DNA from: Globodera rostochiensis
Lineage: Eukaryota > Nematoda > Chromadorea > Rhabditida > Heteroderidae
Direction: 5' to 3'
NCBI GenBank assembly: GCA_018350325.1
Contig: JAEVLN010000019.1
Span: forward strand, 930,001-994,000
Length of the DNA: 64,000 bases
The position numbers were made by a program, and so were the translations under genes. Of this stretch, positions 38,067 to 50,046 are shown one piece after another. Under the pieces are notes generated by a model. That model saw only the letters and a program-made list of their open reading frames with translations, made no database searches and was not told the DNA's origin. The stretch's first letter is position 1, and each line of letters starts with the position of its first letter.

Positions 38067-38372
38067 TTGACACTTAATTAATATTGCTAAATTGGGGTTT
38101 TGTTGGTTTGGGGGGGGGATTAGTTAATAATTAATTAAATGCTTTGGGGGGGGAGGGGATTTGTAAAGCATTTGACACTTAATTAATATTGCTAAATTGG
38201 GGTTTTGTTGGTTTGGGGGGGGGGGTAATAATTAATTAAATGCTTTGGGGGGGAGGGGATTTGTAAAGCATTTGACACTTAATTAATATTGCTAAATTGG
38301 GGTTTTGTTGGTTTGGGGGGGGGATTAGTTGAATAATTCAATTAAATTCTTGGGGGGGGGGGATTTGTAAAG
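38063..38372. repeat. three tandem ~100-bp units at the MOLO1 promoter
   Basis: Copies start at about 38063, 38168 and 38268. Each has GCATTTGACACTTAATTAAT, then GCTAAATTGGGGTTTTGTTG, a G-run, and TTAATTAAATGCTTTGGGG. The first copy includes the start-codon region of the minus-strand MOLO1 gene, so its immediate 5' flank is triplicated. Confidence 0.9.
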
Positions 38373-38399
38373 CATTTGAAACAGACAAATTGTTGCTGC

Positions 38400-39506
38400 T
38401 TTGTGCTCACAAAATTGCAGCAATTACTCCTCCTCCATCATCGTCCTTCAAATCAACACTTTAACTGTAAATTTCCCTTCTTTAAACTCCGGTCGAAGGT
38501 AACGAACGTCTTCAAATTGGGGGGGGGGGGGGGCCGACGGAAAGTGAAGAAATGGAAATGGGCGATAGGGAAAGAAGGAACCGGTTCTTTCACTTTTTCG
38601 AGGGACTGCCATTTTCAGTGGCACTAGTCCATATGTCAGATTGGGGGGGGGATCAGATGGAAAAGTCCCGGAGATCGGAGGGGTTGGCCTCTCACCCCCC
38701 CGGGGGGGGGGGGGGGGGAAGTCGAGTTGAGTTGGTCAGAGTTCACAGTTTCTTTCGTTTGGTAAATGATCTTAAATCGTCACCGTCCCAACTTTATAAA
38801 CAACAAACAGTACGTCCTCTAACTCAGATGAGTTGGGTAGGTGGAACCGGTTCCCGAGATTGCGAAGATGGGACTGATCGGCGGCAAGTTCAGCAGAAGT
38901 GACTAATCCATTGATTTTTTTGTTCGTTCATTGATCAACAATCACTCGATCACTTCACTAACAAATAAGTCATAGAAATTAAAAAACACGCGCCTTACGA
39001 GTCGACTGATTTATTGCAAATTTATTTCCAGCAAAAAGCAAAAGATAAATTAAATTTTATTAGTTTTATAGCTAAAAATATTTTTAATTTACTGAAAAAA
39101 CCGAACGTTTTTCTCCACAATTGGAATTTAAGAATGGACGACAAATTCGCATATATATGACGTCAATACATACAAAGACGTGCCAGTTCAACTGACGTAA
39201 TTTGGCACGAGGTCACATCAAAACCAATTAGTTCGGCTGAAAAGCAACAAAAACAACACAATTAAACCGTTGACGACACATTTGGATGGAAATTAGAGTA
39301 ATTAATTGGATGGAAAAGCCTTGCCGGTTAGTCCACACAATTTACTCAAAGTCTTCTCTCTGTCACGGCTAAACTCTTTCGCTTTTTGTTCAAAGGACTT
39401 AATGAGTTAAATTAAACTTTTATCATTAAATATACCCAATACAATTTAAACAAACAAAAAAATTTGATAAGCCAAAAAAAAATCACAGATTGGCAAGATT
39501 TTCTGA
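38400..39506. other. intergenic with G-runs
   Basis: G-runs near 38519, 38643 and 38702. No coding sequence supported. Confidence 0.5.
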
Positions 39507-40757
39507 TCATGCGTTGGATGAATCGTAGGGGAAAGGCTCCCTCAGCAGCGAGTGGAGAACACTGCCGCCATCAATTAAGCCATTTGCTTCACATTTGAAC
39601 TCCAAATTATTCTGTTGAACTTCTTGAACTCCCTCTGATGCACTTTTTGGGGATTGGACTGGCGATGAAACACTTTGATTCTGAGGCAATGTCCATTTGA
39701 TAATGGAAGAACCACCGAAGGGCGAAGACGAAGAGGCTTCCTGTTGGTGGGGAGGTTAATTAAACCACTAAAACCATAAAAGAACATGCCTGGTGAGGTA
39801 CAATGACGGGGACCATGCCGAGGTCGTCGCCAGGCTTAGGCAATGGAGCTGGGGGCGCATTTTTGCTTGGACGACCGGAACTTCTGAAATTAAAAGTTTA
39901 TTCTGAAGATCATCCCGAGAAAGTTAAGCCGTTTAAACGAAACTGACCGTGAGAATGAGCGTTTCCAGAGGCATTCCAGGTCTTCTGCGCTGGTGACGTG
40001 CACCTGGAGATGCTTCTTCAAGTTGCCCTTCAGACGACACGTTTTGGAGCAGAAAGGGCACACGAACGGATTCCGACTGCTGCTGCCCAAATGGAGGGAC
40101 TTGTGCTCGAACAGGTTGGACTTGAAGCGGAACGCCTTCTGACACTGGTCGCACTTGTGCACCCGATCTTTGCCGTCCTTCAACCGATCTTTGCCTGCGG
40201 CTAAAAAGACATTTTCTATTGGATCGATTAGTTGTCGATCACCTCGATCTCGTTGTTCTTTGTTCCGCACTTTCATTCCTTCGTTTCCACCTTTGTTTGG
40301 GGTCATAAGCCCATCATTCGGAACTTCAGTGGGAGTTGATGGCTCCGATGAGGAGGTCGAACGCACTGAAGACGTCGTGGAGAATGGGGACATTGACGGG
40401 AGGGACAGCGTTGCCGGTTGGTACAGTGTCTGTTGTTGTTCCACCGAAGTTTGAAGTAGTAACATTTTGGCGACAAATTCAGTCCACAACTCTGCAATTT
40501 TGGCATTTTGTATAAAAAATAGGGACATTTGGTCACAACGTACCGTTACATTTTCTCCTTTCTTTCTGTTTCAGTTCCTCCTCCAGCAGCCTGTCGATGT
40601 GCTGCTCCATCTTCTGCTCCACAGCCATTTGGTCCATCTTTTCCATTTGAATTTCCATTCCCCCGACAATAATTTGGTTGCTTAGACTCAGCAACAATTG
40701 CTGCTGTTGGGCACCAATTTGTGCAAAAACGTCGCTTTGGTCGATGGAAGAAAACAT
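39507..40757 (-). CDS. C2H2 zinc-finger / AT-hook transcription factor, copy 1
   Basis: Four exons (minus, 5' to 3'): 40757-40544, 40491-39948, 39883-39790, 39740-39507; 361 residues. The N-terminus is a Gln/Met-rich, probably helical region. A Ser/Thr/Pro linker follows, then two C2H2 fingers: CDQCQKAF...FEHKSLH and CPFCSKTCRLKGNLKKHLQVH. The segment VTSAEDLECLWKRSFSR closes the finger exon. An AT-hook-like GRPSK precedes PLPKPGDDLGMVPV. The C-terminus is Ser/Pro/Gln-rich. It is a probable DNA-binding regulator, but targets and orthologue are not readable. Intron 3 has a GC donor (CAG, then GCATGT). A paralogue lies 5 kb to the right on the same strand. Confidence 0.8.
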
Positions 40758-43020
40758 TTACTTCGAATTTTATTCACAATTTTTGCTTAATTAAATAATA
40801 TATTTTAAACTTTTTGTAGGGGGCAGGCGGTTAAGTGACATGGAGGTAATAAAGAAAGGATTTTGATTTCCTCCATTTGGGCGGTCCGTTTTTTAATCTT
40901 TTCTTTAATTTCATCATTAAATTCGGAATTGGATATTCAGCAGGTTTTCTGCATCATCGCCCATAAAAGAGCTTGCTGCACTTGTCGAAGGTGTAAATTA
41001 GCGCTGTTATTGTCTGGGGGACATTTTCTTTCATCGAAAGGATTTAGCCCCTAAGGGATCAGAGATTGCTTGGGTAATTAATGCCCTCTCAACAATCAAA
41101 AAGTAACGACGGCGGAAGCAACAAAAGCGCGTGCCTTTTAATAGTGCGGGTTTGGCACAAAATGAATAAATGCCTTTTGGGAAAGGTGAAAAGAAACTTT
41201 TTGGCAAAGTTTCGTCGGTATTTAAACGTTTCGCGACACCGGGCCAATCCAAACAATTCAATCAGTCGGCTAAACCAAAAAGCCGCTCAAAGGGTAAGTC
41301 TGCGGCGAGGGGCTGGGCAAATTAAATTGAATGGGACGGGCAGAAAGCAAACGAACGAATTGAAAAAGTTGGATTTATTTGGCTTTGCCTTTGCCGCGAC
41401 TGAACTTTTTCAATGATCGAAACACAAAACGGTCGCATAAATATAAATGAATTGGGGGGGGGGGGGGGGGGGAAGCTAAGCAAAGTTCGGCTCCCCCAAC
41501 TTCGGGCAGCACCGTCCGTTGTGTACCGGTGCTGATTCTGTCTGAAAATGGGACGGGCCCAAAACGCGAGAGGGGAGAGGAAGGAAATGAACGCGAAAGT
41601 GCGAGCAGATTGAACATTATGGGCCAGCCATTCGTAATTCATCGTAAATAAGCTAAAATTGCAAAGAATTAATGCAAGCATTTCTTACATTTTTAATGAT
41701 TAAAGATATATTAGTAAAGCACATAATTTATAATTGATGGATGAGGAAAGCCAAAATTTGTGCATTTATTGTGTAAAAGTTTGGTTTGGTTTGGTTTGGT
41801 GGGCGAATTTACATTCATCGAGAGAATGAATAAATGGCGTGGTTATGGGTGTCTTAACCTTCTGCTGAAAAGCATTTTCTAAAAAAAATAATGCAAATTG
41901 GGCCATTAAACTGTAGGGAAATTGAAGGCATTTATTCGGGAACACAAAAAGCACTTAATAAATAACAAAAATTTTGAAAAAAAATTTCAATGAAAAACTG
42001 TAAATTTTTGTTTTTTTGAGAGTTTTTATTTAAAGAAAATTTCCCGGACGCCCAGCAAAATCAGTTTAATGCGAATAATCTAATTAATATCAGCTGATTG
42101 ATTAATTTGATTACCGTATTCTCTTTACGAAAGTTGCGCCCCTTCCGAATTCCATCGCCACTCGCCGCCAAAAAAAGCAAAACACTCAAAAAGCAATTCA
42201 ATTAAATAATCCCCTGGGGCGATGACTACGGTATTCGTCGACACAATGGGAGGGCAGACAACGAAAAGAAACAAAAAAAGGCAGACACTGAGTCTTTTTT
42301 GCGATTTGTGGGTCAAAATAAAAGAAATAAATCATTTTCATAAACCAATCCAGCCGTTCGTTATTAAGCCTTCGCCTAAAATGGTTTATAACAAAAGACC
42401 AATCAAAACAAAGTTTTTTAACAAATGAAGGCGGCAAATTAAAACCTTATAAAAAGGGGGGGGGAATAAAAAGTATATTTATTTCATTTGAATGAAAAAC
42501 GTCCGACGATAAATAAAACGGCGGGGGGGGGGGGGGGGCGGGGGACAGTAAAATAAAATGAAACAAAAAAAGGGCAAACAATCGACGGACGAAGGTGAAA
42601 ACAAAAGTGCATTCGACTGGGACATTTTGTTTTGGCTGATGAGAGATTTTTATTTACTCGACAATTCCCCCCCCCCCCCGGGGGACGTTTTGATAAGAAA
42701 TGGGTGTTGAGTTAAATCAATGAATGATTTAAGTCTGTTTTTGCTTGAAACTCCTTAAACTCAATCCCCCCCCCCCGAAGGATGATTTGTTGCTTTACTT
42801 CAATTTCTTTCTTTTTGTCTTATTTCGAAAATTCTTATCAAAAAAGGTTAAATCTAATTAATATTAATAAATTAATTAATTACGTGAAGGAGAAAGGTAA
42901 TCAGCAGAGGAGGAAGTAAATAAATTGGAGGTGCTAGAGAATGTGCCCCTTTTATGGGATGGGCTGGATTTGGAAGGGCATAACCAGTTTACGACGACAT
43001 AAAACTGTTTGGCTGAACGA

Positions 43021-43541
43021 ACGGGGGGAATTGGGGGGGGGGGATTGGGGGGGGGGGAATTGGGGGGGGGGAGGGGGGGGGGGCAAAACACAATTTTTGT
43101 TGGGCGAATGGGCGGGAGGGGGGGGGGGGGGGGGGAAGGACTCTTTACACAGTTAATGCACCATTTGCGTATGTATTAACGTACGTTGGGGCAGCGATCT
43201 TCGCTTTTAGGAAGGTCAAAGAAAATGGCCGCCGGGGGTAAGTAAAACGACCAAATGGGGGGGGGGGGGAATTTGGGGGGGGGGGGGAATTTGGGGAGGG
43301 GGAATTTGGGGGGGGGGGATTGAGGGGGGGGGGAATTTGGGGGGGGGGAATTTGGGGGGGGGAATTTGGGGAGGGGGAATTTGGGGGGGGGGATTGAGGG
43401 GGGGGGGGAATTTGGGGGGGGGGGATTTGGGAGGAGGAGGGGGGGGGGGGGAGAATTTGGGGGGGGGGATTTGGGAGGGGGGGGGGGAATTTGGGGGGGG
43501 GGGGAATTTGGGGGGGGGGAATTTGGGGGGGGGGGGATTTG
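43021..43541 (+). repeat. GGGG-AATTTGG satellite
   Basis: Two blocks (43021-43135 and 43255-43541) of a 13-18 bp unit: a run of 5-12 G followed by AATTT or ATT. Translating its C-rich strand gives a false Pro/Asn-rich frame. Strong G-quadruplex potential on the + strand. Confidence 0.95.
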
Positions 43542-44339
43542 AATGCTAAACAAACCTTCGAATGGGAGGAAAGGGCGTTTGACTATTGAGAATAATGTGA
43601 CGGCCCAATAAATGCCTTTTACTTTTTTGATTTTTGCATTTGAAATTCTCTCTGTTTTTTGGTTGTTTTTTGTAGTGGCCCAAAATGGCTTTAAACAAAT
43701 GAGTTTTGGCTGTTATTTAGTGACTAATGGATGTCCGGCGGCACCATTTGCCCAATTATTACTTTTTATTCACCGAATTAACGACCGTACGGTGTAACAC
43801 AAAACTGTTAAATTTGTTGTTTTTTGGGGCAGTTCAGCTACCAACCAATCCCAACAAATCTTTGAATTGAATTAAACATTGGGAGAGCATCGCTTTACCT
43901 TGACCGACCCGCCGATGTTGCGAATCCTTCTTCGGCAGGCAGCGGCAGAAGCAAAGAGCGTGAATAATTGAGGGAGTGGTGGGGGAAAGAATGGAAAAAC
44001 TCCAAATTCGAAGACTATTTATGCCGCTTAAAATTTACAAAAATAGCGACTGGAACGGGTGGGGGGAGGGGGGGGGGGGGAGAGAACGTGATGGATGGAT
44101 GAACGAAGAATGGAAAAATTGTGAATGAGGTGGGGCGGGGGAGTTCATTTCTCCACCATTTTGTTCCTTTTTTTGAACAAAGTTGCGGCTACGTAATAGG
44201 GGGGGGGCAAACTACTCATTAAACGTTCAATTTGCAATGAACGCAAACTGGAAGGAATTTGGGAGGGGTTGCAGCGCTAAAAGATTGACGAAGACGCGGG
44301 CGGAGGGTTTTACAGCGAAAGAGAACGCACACATACGGT

Positions 44340-44640
44340 AGAGGAGGGGGGGAGGGGGGGGGGGGGAGGAGGGGGGGGGGAGGGTGACGCCGGAGGGGAG
44401 GGAGGGGGGGGAGAGGGGAGGGGGGGGGGAGGGGGGGGGGAGGGGGGAGGGGAGGAGGGGGGGGGGAGGGTGACGCCGGAGGGGAGGGAGGGGGGGGGAG
44501 AGGGGAGGGGGGGGGGGGAGGGGGGGGGGAGGGGGGGGGAGGGGGGGGGGGGGGGGAGGGTGACGCCGGAGGGGAGGGAGGGGGGGAGAGGGGAGGGGGG
44601 GAACGCCGGGAGGGGGGAGGAATTTGGGGGGAATGGACGG
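44340..44640 (+). repeat. GGGGAGGG satellite with TGACGCCGGAGGGGAGGG
   Basis: Poly-G interrupted by single A, with TGACGCCGGAGGGGAGGG returning about every 95 bp (44383, 44470, 44559). G-rich on the + strand. Confidence 0.95.
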
Positions 44641-45033
44641 AGAACGAAACGAACACATCGGGCGAAAAATTTATTTCCAATGTCCACCAAATTTATTTCA
44701 GTGTAACTCTGCCGTCGGTGACGACACTAATGGGATGATGATAATGCGAAGGTAATAAATAGAATAAATAAACTCATTAACGCATTCCAAACATTAACAA
44801 TGTGACAACCGCCGCCCGCCCCCCCCCCCCAACCGAAAGGACCCGCCCATTTTGGGATCAGATCATTTCTTAATCCACCAATTGCTGGCATCTTTTAAAC
44901 TTTCACCTTTAGTTTTATTAATAAATACAATTTTAAAGCGTAAAATTTCTGACAATTAACATTGGTACAAAAAAGTAAAAATGGCAGCCGAATTTATTCC
45001 GAGTCTTTCGTTGGATCATTTTGTCAAAGTCCA

Positions 45034-46279
45034 TTAGACGGATTGCTCTGCCGCCGGTGGGCCCATTTGATTGTACCGTACCCTCTGCTGTTGGATGTTC
45101 ACCGGAACGAGCCCGAGGTCGTCGCCGGGTTTGGGTAGTGGAACATGGGGCAAACCCTTGCGGGGCCGACCAGAGTTTCTTTTAATGGGAGTACGGTATT
45201 TTGTGTCGAGGAGCCTTACCCCCCCCCCAAGGAATTGTTGGTTGGAGGAGCCTTACCCCCAAGGAATTGTTGGTTGGAGGAGCCTTACCCCCAAGGAATT
45301 GTTGGTTGGAGGAGCCTTACCCCCAAGGAATTGTTGGTTGGAGGAGCCTTACCCCCAAGGAATTGTTGGTTGGAGGAGCCTTACCCCCAAGGAATTGTTG
45401 GTTGGAGGAGCCTTACCCCCAAGGAATTGTTGGTTGGAGGAGCCTTACCCCCAAGGAATTGTTGGTTGGAGAAGACGATGTCAGATGTCAACCCACCAAC
45501 GTTTATTAGGGGAGGGGGGGGGGGGGGTACTCTCTGCTAGAAAAGGCTATTTCTATGAATCAAACAACCCATTCAAAAGCTCGAAGAAAAGAATTGGCCA
45601 AAGCGATCGATTGGACTTTAAAAAGCCGGGCTTGGGTACCCGGCTTATTTTAGCTCAATCGGCGGAAAAACGGCCCAATCCGATCTCTAAACTGACCGAG
45701 AGAATGAGCGTTTCCAGAGGCATTCCAGGTCTTCTGCGCTGGTGACGTGCACCTGGAGATGCTTCTTCAGGTTGCCCTTCAGACGACACGTTTTGGAGCA
45801 GAAAGGGCACACGAACGGATTCCGACTGCTGCTGCCCAAATGGAGGGACTTGTGCTCGAACAGGTTGGACTTGAAGCGGAACGCCTTCTGACACTGCTCG
45901 CACTTGTGCGCCGTTTGCTGGTGCTGCTTCTGCTTCCCCTGGCCTTTGCCCATTCGAAGTCCTCCATTTGATTTCAACGGCTTTAAAGGAAAAGATTCTG
46001 ATCCAGCGGCAGAATGGAATGAATGTGAGGTGATTAGGGACGGGGACGAAAAGCATGAGGACGAGACGGAATTTGTCGTTCCAATGGGGCGGGGACCCAT
46101 CAATTGCCGAATTGGGGGGAGGAGGAGTTCAAGCAGCAGCTCTGAACTGGCAGAATATGCATTTTACTCAACTCTTTCTCTCCAAACTTGCCATGGCACT
46201 TTTTGCGTTCTTTCAACTTCAATCGCTCCAAAATGTTTTCGTCGCTTTCCAATCGTTCTGACAGTTTGGTGCATTTCAT
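45034..46279 (-). CDS. C2H2 zinc-finger / AT-hook transcription factor, copy 2
   Basis: Three exons (minus, 5' to 3'): 46279-46192, 46141-45697, 45178-45034; 225 residues. It has the same plan as copy 1: a short helical start ending KERKKCH (copy 1: KERRKCN), the two C2H2 fingers (CEQCQKAF, CPFCSKTCRLKGNLKKH), VTSAEDLECLWKRSFSR, then the AT-hook GRPRK and PLPKPGDDLGLVPV. The linker before the fingers is different and shorter. The first intron starts GCAAGT exactly where copy 1 has a GT intron, so the GC donor is supported by homology. Intron 2 holds a 32-bp array. The N-terminal start is uncertain. Confidence 0.75.
45225..45477. repeat. 32-bp tandem array in intron of zinc-finger copy 2
   Basis: About eight identical copies of GGAATTGTTGGTTGGAGGAG followed by CCTTACCCCCAA. 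Because 32 is not a multiple of 3, the array reads in all three frames, giving repetitive false peptides. Confidence 0.95.
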
Positions 46280-47905
46280 TTCTTTTGTTAAAACAAAATG
46301 AAAAGCCCAAAAGAATGGTGGGGGAGGACGACAAATCGGCGCAGGGATTGTCGTCGGATTGGCCAACGCCATCGTATTAGCTGCAAAAGTGAGGGGGGAG
46401 AGAATTGGCATGGAAAGAATGTGCCATTTGCGCTTCTGTTCTGTTCAGTGAGTGCATCGTGTGGACAGGCGGCTTAAGAGCTTAAGGCTTAAACAGATTG
46501 GGGGGGGGCAAATGCCGGCGGATCACATCAGACGGATTATTGGGGCCGTCCGTTGTCCCCCCCCCACCCCTTCCTGTTCGTGCCGTCATGGGGCTGATTT
46601 ATGCAATGTATTGGTCGGTTGGCTCTTGCCAATGCCACATTCTCCGGTGCAAATTGATTAGTCTCCCCCTCTAACTCTACATCATTTTTATGGCTGTTCA
46701 TAAGCCAATCCATCGCTTAATTATAAAGTGATTGGGGGGGGGGCTTAAGCCAAGGAAATGATTTGGGCACAGAATGGCCATGGCCTTAAATATATTTTTT
46801 GCATTACTTCTCGCAAAATATCAATTCACCTGCGTAATAAAAAAAAAGACTTAAAATGCCAAAATTGGCAATTTACATGGGAAAAAAGCAAAAATTCTCA
46901 CAGCGTCACAAATTTTGCAAATGAGCCGATTTGATTTGTGTGCCAAACAAAGAGACAAATTTGAATTTTTGCTAATATTTTCCTCAATTATTTGGGAGCC
47001 AAAGAAATTGCCGTGGGGAATTACGCCTACGGGGAAAGGAAAGGCTGCAGAAAATATGCAATTGGCGTGGGAAGACGGCGGCCACCGGCGGGCGAATAAT
47101 TCGCGCAAAAAGAAAAAAGGGAATTCGCCGAACGGACAAAACGAAATGAATTAATTCATTTCCCTGTCAATAATTTCAGCGAAAAATCGTTCCCTCAAAA
47201 ATCTCTTTTATTTGTGGAAGGAATTGACCCCCCCCCCCAAAATTCATTCAATTCGTTTAAAGTGCGCAAATGCAAAAGATGACGACGAAAGCAAAAAAAC
47301 GGCTGAACGAGGAACAAAAATATATTTGTTTTGGATGGAAACCGTCGAATTTAACGGACGAGACGAAACGAAGCTTTATAAAACAATCGGACGGATGGCT
47401 AAAGCTAAATTTGTAATTGACCGTATTTTTATTACATTTATTTTATTTACATTTAAACCGTTCAATTGTTCAAAAGTTGGCTCAATTTGTACAGAAATAA
47501 GACTAAACCAATTCCGGATCCAAACTCAGAATTGGCTTCTTCCACTTTAAGCCTCTTCAACGCGCAAATTGGGGGAGGGGGGGGGGCAATCAAACGCCGT
47601 ACTCACAGCGGGGAATTGGGGGGGGGGGGCGAAGAATTGGCGAATAATTTATTTCATCGCACGCACTTGGAATGGAATTTGCACCGAACGTCACCAAACC
47701 CAACTTTTTGTAAAAATGTGATTCAAAAACTCCGAAAGTTTTGTCTCGCCTCCAATCACCCAAAAACTGTCCACTCCGACCTTTTGCCAATCCAAATTGA
47801 CTTGACCTCCTAAATTCCTAAAGAAACTTTGCTTTAGCAAAACTTTTGTCATTTTTAAACTCAGTCAAAAAGTTTTGCCAATTTTCCCCATTCTTCCGAT
47901 TGAAA
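46280..47905. other. intergenic
   Basis: No gene supported. Several G- or C-runs (46500, 46558, 46735, 47228, 47580). Confidence 0.5.
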
Positions 47906-49677
47906 ATGCCATTTTTGTCGCCTTCCTCTCTCTCCGCTCTCACTGCTCGAACTCGACTTGTCGCATTGACCGTCTCTGGTGCCAGCACATTATTCATCGT
48001 TCTCAGTTTGATTGCTTCTGTATGGATTCTCAATGATATTAATGCCCTGCATTCGGAAGTGATGGTGGACATCGAAGAGTTCGAGGTGTACACATAAGGC
48101 TTATTGGAGATGAGCCAACACTCAAACTGAAACTTTTCTTCGTAAAGAATGTTGTCAGCAAAGCGTGGAATGGCATGTCCGATTTTCAACGAAACGAGAA
48201 ACGCGAAGATGACGAGGAAAGTGCCGGGGCAAATCCCTCACATCCCGGCCGACCAAAACGGCAGTACGGCTTTATGCCATCCTACAGCTCTGCTTATGTT
48301 ATGAAACAGCCGAGTTGCAGTGAGTTTGCATTGTGTAATTGTGCATAAACACTAATTAATTACCTTTTAATCGACAAAGACTGCGCTGCTCGAGCAACCA
48401 GATGCCCCCAGGGACCACCGGGGCCTGCAGGCGAACCCGGACTCCCTGGGGGTATGAAATTTTGACCAGTTTTGCTAAAAACAGCAGTTAAACAGAACCC
48501 GGAACGCGTGGACAGGACGGGATTCCCGGAACACCAGGGATGAGTCAGAGTTATGACATTGGCTATCAGGTTTACACATGCCGATATATTCAAAATGAAA
48601 GAATGTTTTACCCCTTAGGGTTGTGTACAATGCCCTCCGGGTCCATCTGGAGTTCAAGGAGTTCAAGGCATGCCCGGACAACCTGGATCTGATGGAGAGG
48701 TGGTTAAAGGCCGTTTGCCAGAATTTCAAAAACTTTTAGCCCGGATCGCCCGGTTCTAATGGAGAGGAAGGAACCCCAGGCTCACCGGGAGGTATATATT
48801 TTTATTATTTATACATTAAATAAAGGATTTATTCAGAACCTGGCGAGCCTGGCTTACCAGGTTGCACTCAAACAAAAAAAGCTTAATGTTATTTTGGTAC
48901 GAATTAGGCCCTCTGGGCAACAACGGATCTCCGGGCCAACCGGGCCAAGCAGGACAAAGGGGAAAGGGTAAGCTTTTAAGGTGTTAATCTCGAGACTATC
49001 CCCCACAATAATTATTCTCGAGAACAATAATTATTCTCGAGATTATCCCCACAATAATTTTCTCGAGATTCTTCTCTCAAAATAATTATTTGTTTCATTC
49101 TTTCCAAAGGTCCGCCCGGGCCTAAAGGATCAAATGGACCGATAGGGCCAATTGGACAGCCAGGACAGCCGGGTGGGTTTGTTTGTCGGCTAACAAAGTT
49201 AAATAATAAAACAACAAAATATTAAATAATAAAACAACAAAATATTAAATAATAAAAAACAAAATAAAAATAATAAAACAACAAAATGTTAAATAATAAA
49301 ACAATAAAATGTTTAATAAAACAACAAAATGTTATTTAGGGGCGCCGGCGGCAACGGGGGCACCGGGGCTAATCGGACGGCCTGGCTCACCGGGACTCAC
49401 GGGCGCCCTCGGTTTGCCGTTTATTACAGCCCTCGATAAATTTTCGCAACTTTTTTTTAGGATCGCCCAGCGCTATGGGACCGGTTTGAGCAATTTTCAA
49501 TTTTAGAAAAAATTGAAATTTTCAGCCCGGCGCACCCGGAATGCCGGGACAGGACGCCGGATAGTGAGAGAACGCTTTATGGCACCAAAAACAAAACAAA
49601 ATGCTTTCAGTTGTCCGTGCCCTCCACGCGCTCAGCCAACGCCCTACAGGCAAATGAAAGTCTTTCAAAAGTTTTAG
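47906..49677 (+). CDS. cuticle collagen
   Basis: Thirteen exons: 47906-48085, 48148-48319, 48380-48451, 48496-48569, 48619-48699, 48740-48791, 48837-48860, 48908-48967, 49110-49172, 49340-49411, 49461-49483, 49526-49563, 49611-49677; 325 residues. The N-terminal cuticle-collagen domain has one hydrophobic helix (about 22-43) and NDINALHSEVMVDIEEFE. A furin-type site RPKR lies at about residues 95-98. Gly-X-Y triplets follow from exon 3 in several blocks split by Cys-containing gaps (CPQGPPGP, GCVQCPPG), with the tail YCPCPPRAQ. It is a structural protein of the cuticle. The collagen region is broken into unusually many small exons, each keeping the triplet register. Confidence 0.92.
48986..49076. 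repeat. CTCGAG-bounded repeats in collagen intron 8
   Basis: Four CTCGAGA blocks alternate with TATCCCC and ACAATAATTATT words. This gives nested direct and inverted repeats. Confidence 0.7.
49198..49338. repeat. AT-rich tandem repeat in collagen intron 9
   Basis: About seven imperfect copies of AATAATAAAACAACAAAATA (about 20 bp), filling the intron. Confidence 0.85.
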
Positions 49678-50046
49678 CGAACGAACGGAGCGGCGCTTTG
49701 ACGTTTGGCCACACTTTCGAATTTTCAAATTCTTTTGTTTAAAACGTACAAATTGTTCGTTCGATTGGGGGGGAATTTGAGGCTCAGACGGCCATTTGGG
49801 TGTCTCGTGCTGCTTTGGTTGCTTTGGTTGAGGTTGGCAATGCTTTTAACCGCCGAAACGAATTAACGGAGCTGCCGAAACACCGCCGTCTACAAATATT
49901 TTTAAATTTTTGAATTTTAAAATTTCTATAAATTCTAATGCACAATAATTCGGTCCGTCTCCGCCTCCAACCGGCCGGTCAAAATAACCTCCATCATCAA
50001 AACCTTTTCCCTATCACTGCTCTCTTCTGCCAAAGGCCGTTTTGAT

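Larger units (their letters stand above)
40758..45033. other. G-rich satellite region between the two zinc-finger genes
   Basis: No gene supported over 4.3 kb. The left third is AT-rich. From about 42,450 rightwards there are G-runs (42523-42538) and two large G-rich arrays, listed separately. The 61-residue frame at 43612-43797 is hydrophobic but has no other support. Confidence 0.6.

Noticed and set aside
40863..41416. Open frames between the zinc-finger genes
   Set aside because: Basic low-information sequence with frequent alternative frames; no exon joins or motifs.
43176..44690. Pro-rich 'collagen-like' or extensin-like frames
   Set aside because: No Gly-X-Y register or splice signals; they are poly-G satellites read on the C strand.
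45071..45745. Repetitive + strand frame of 224 residues
   Set aside because: Three frames of the same 32-bp array; it lies inside an intron of the zinc-finger gene.
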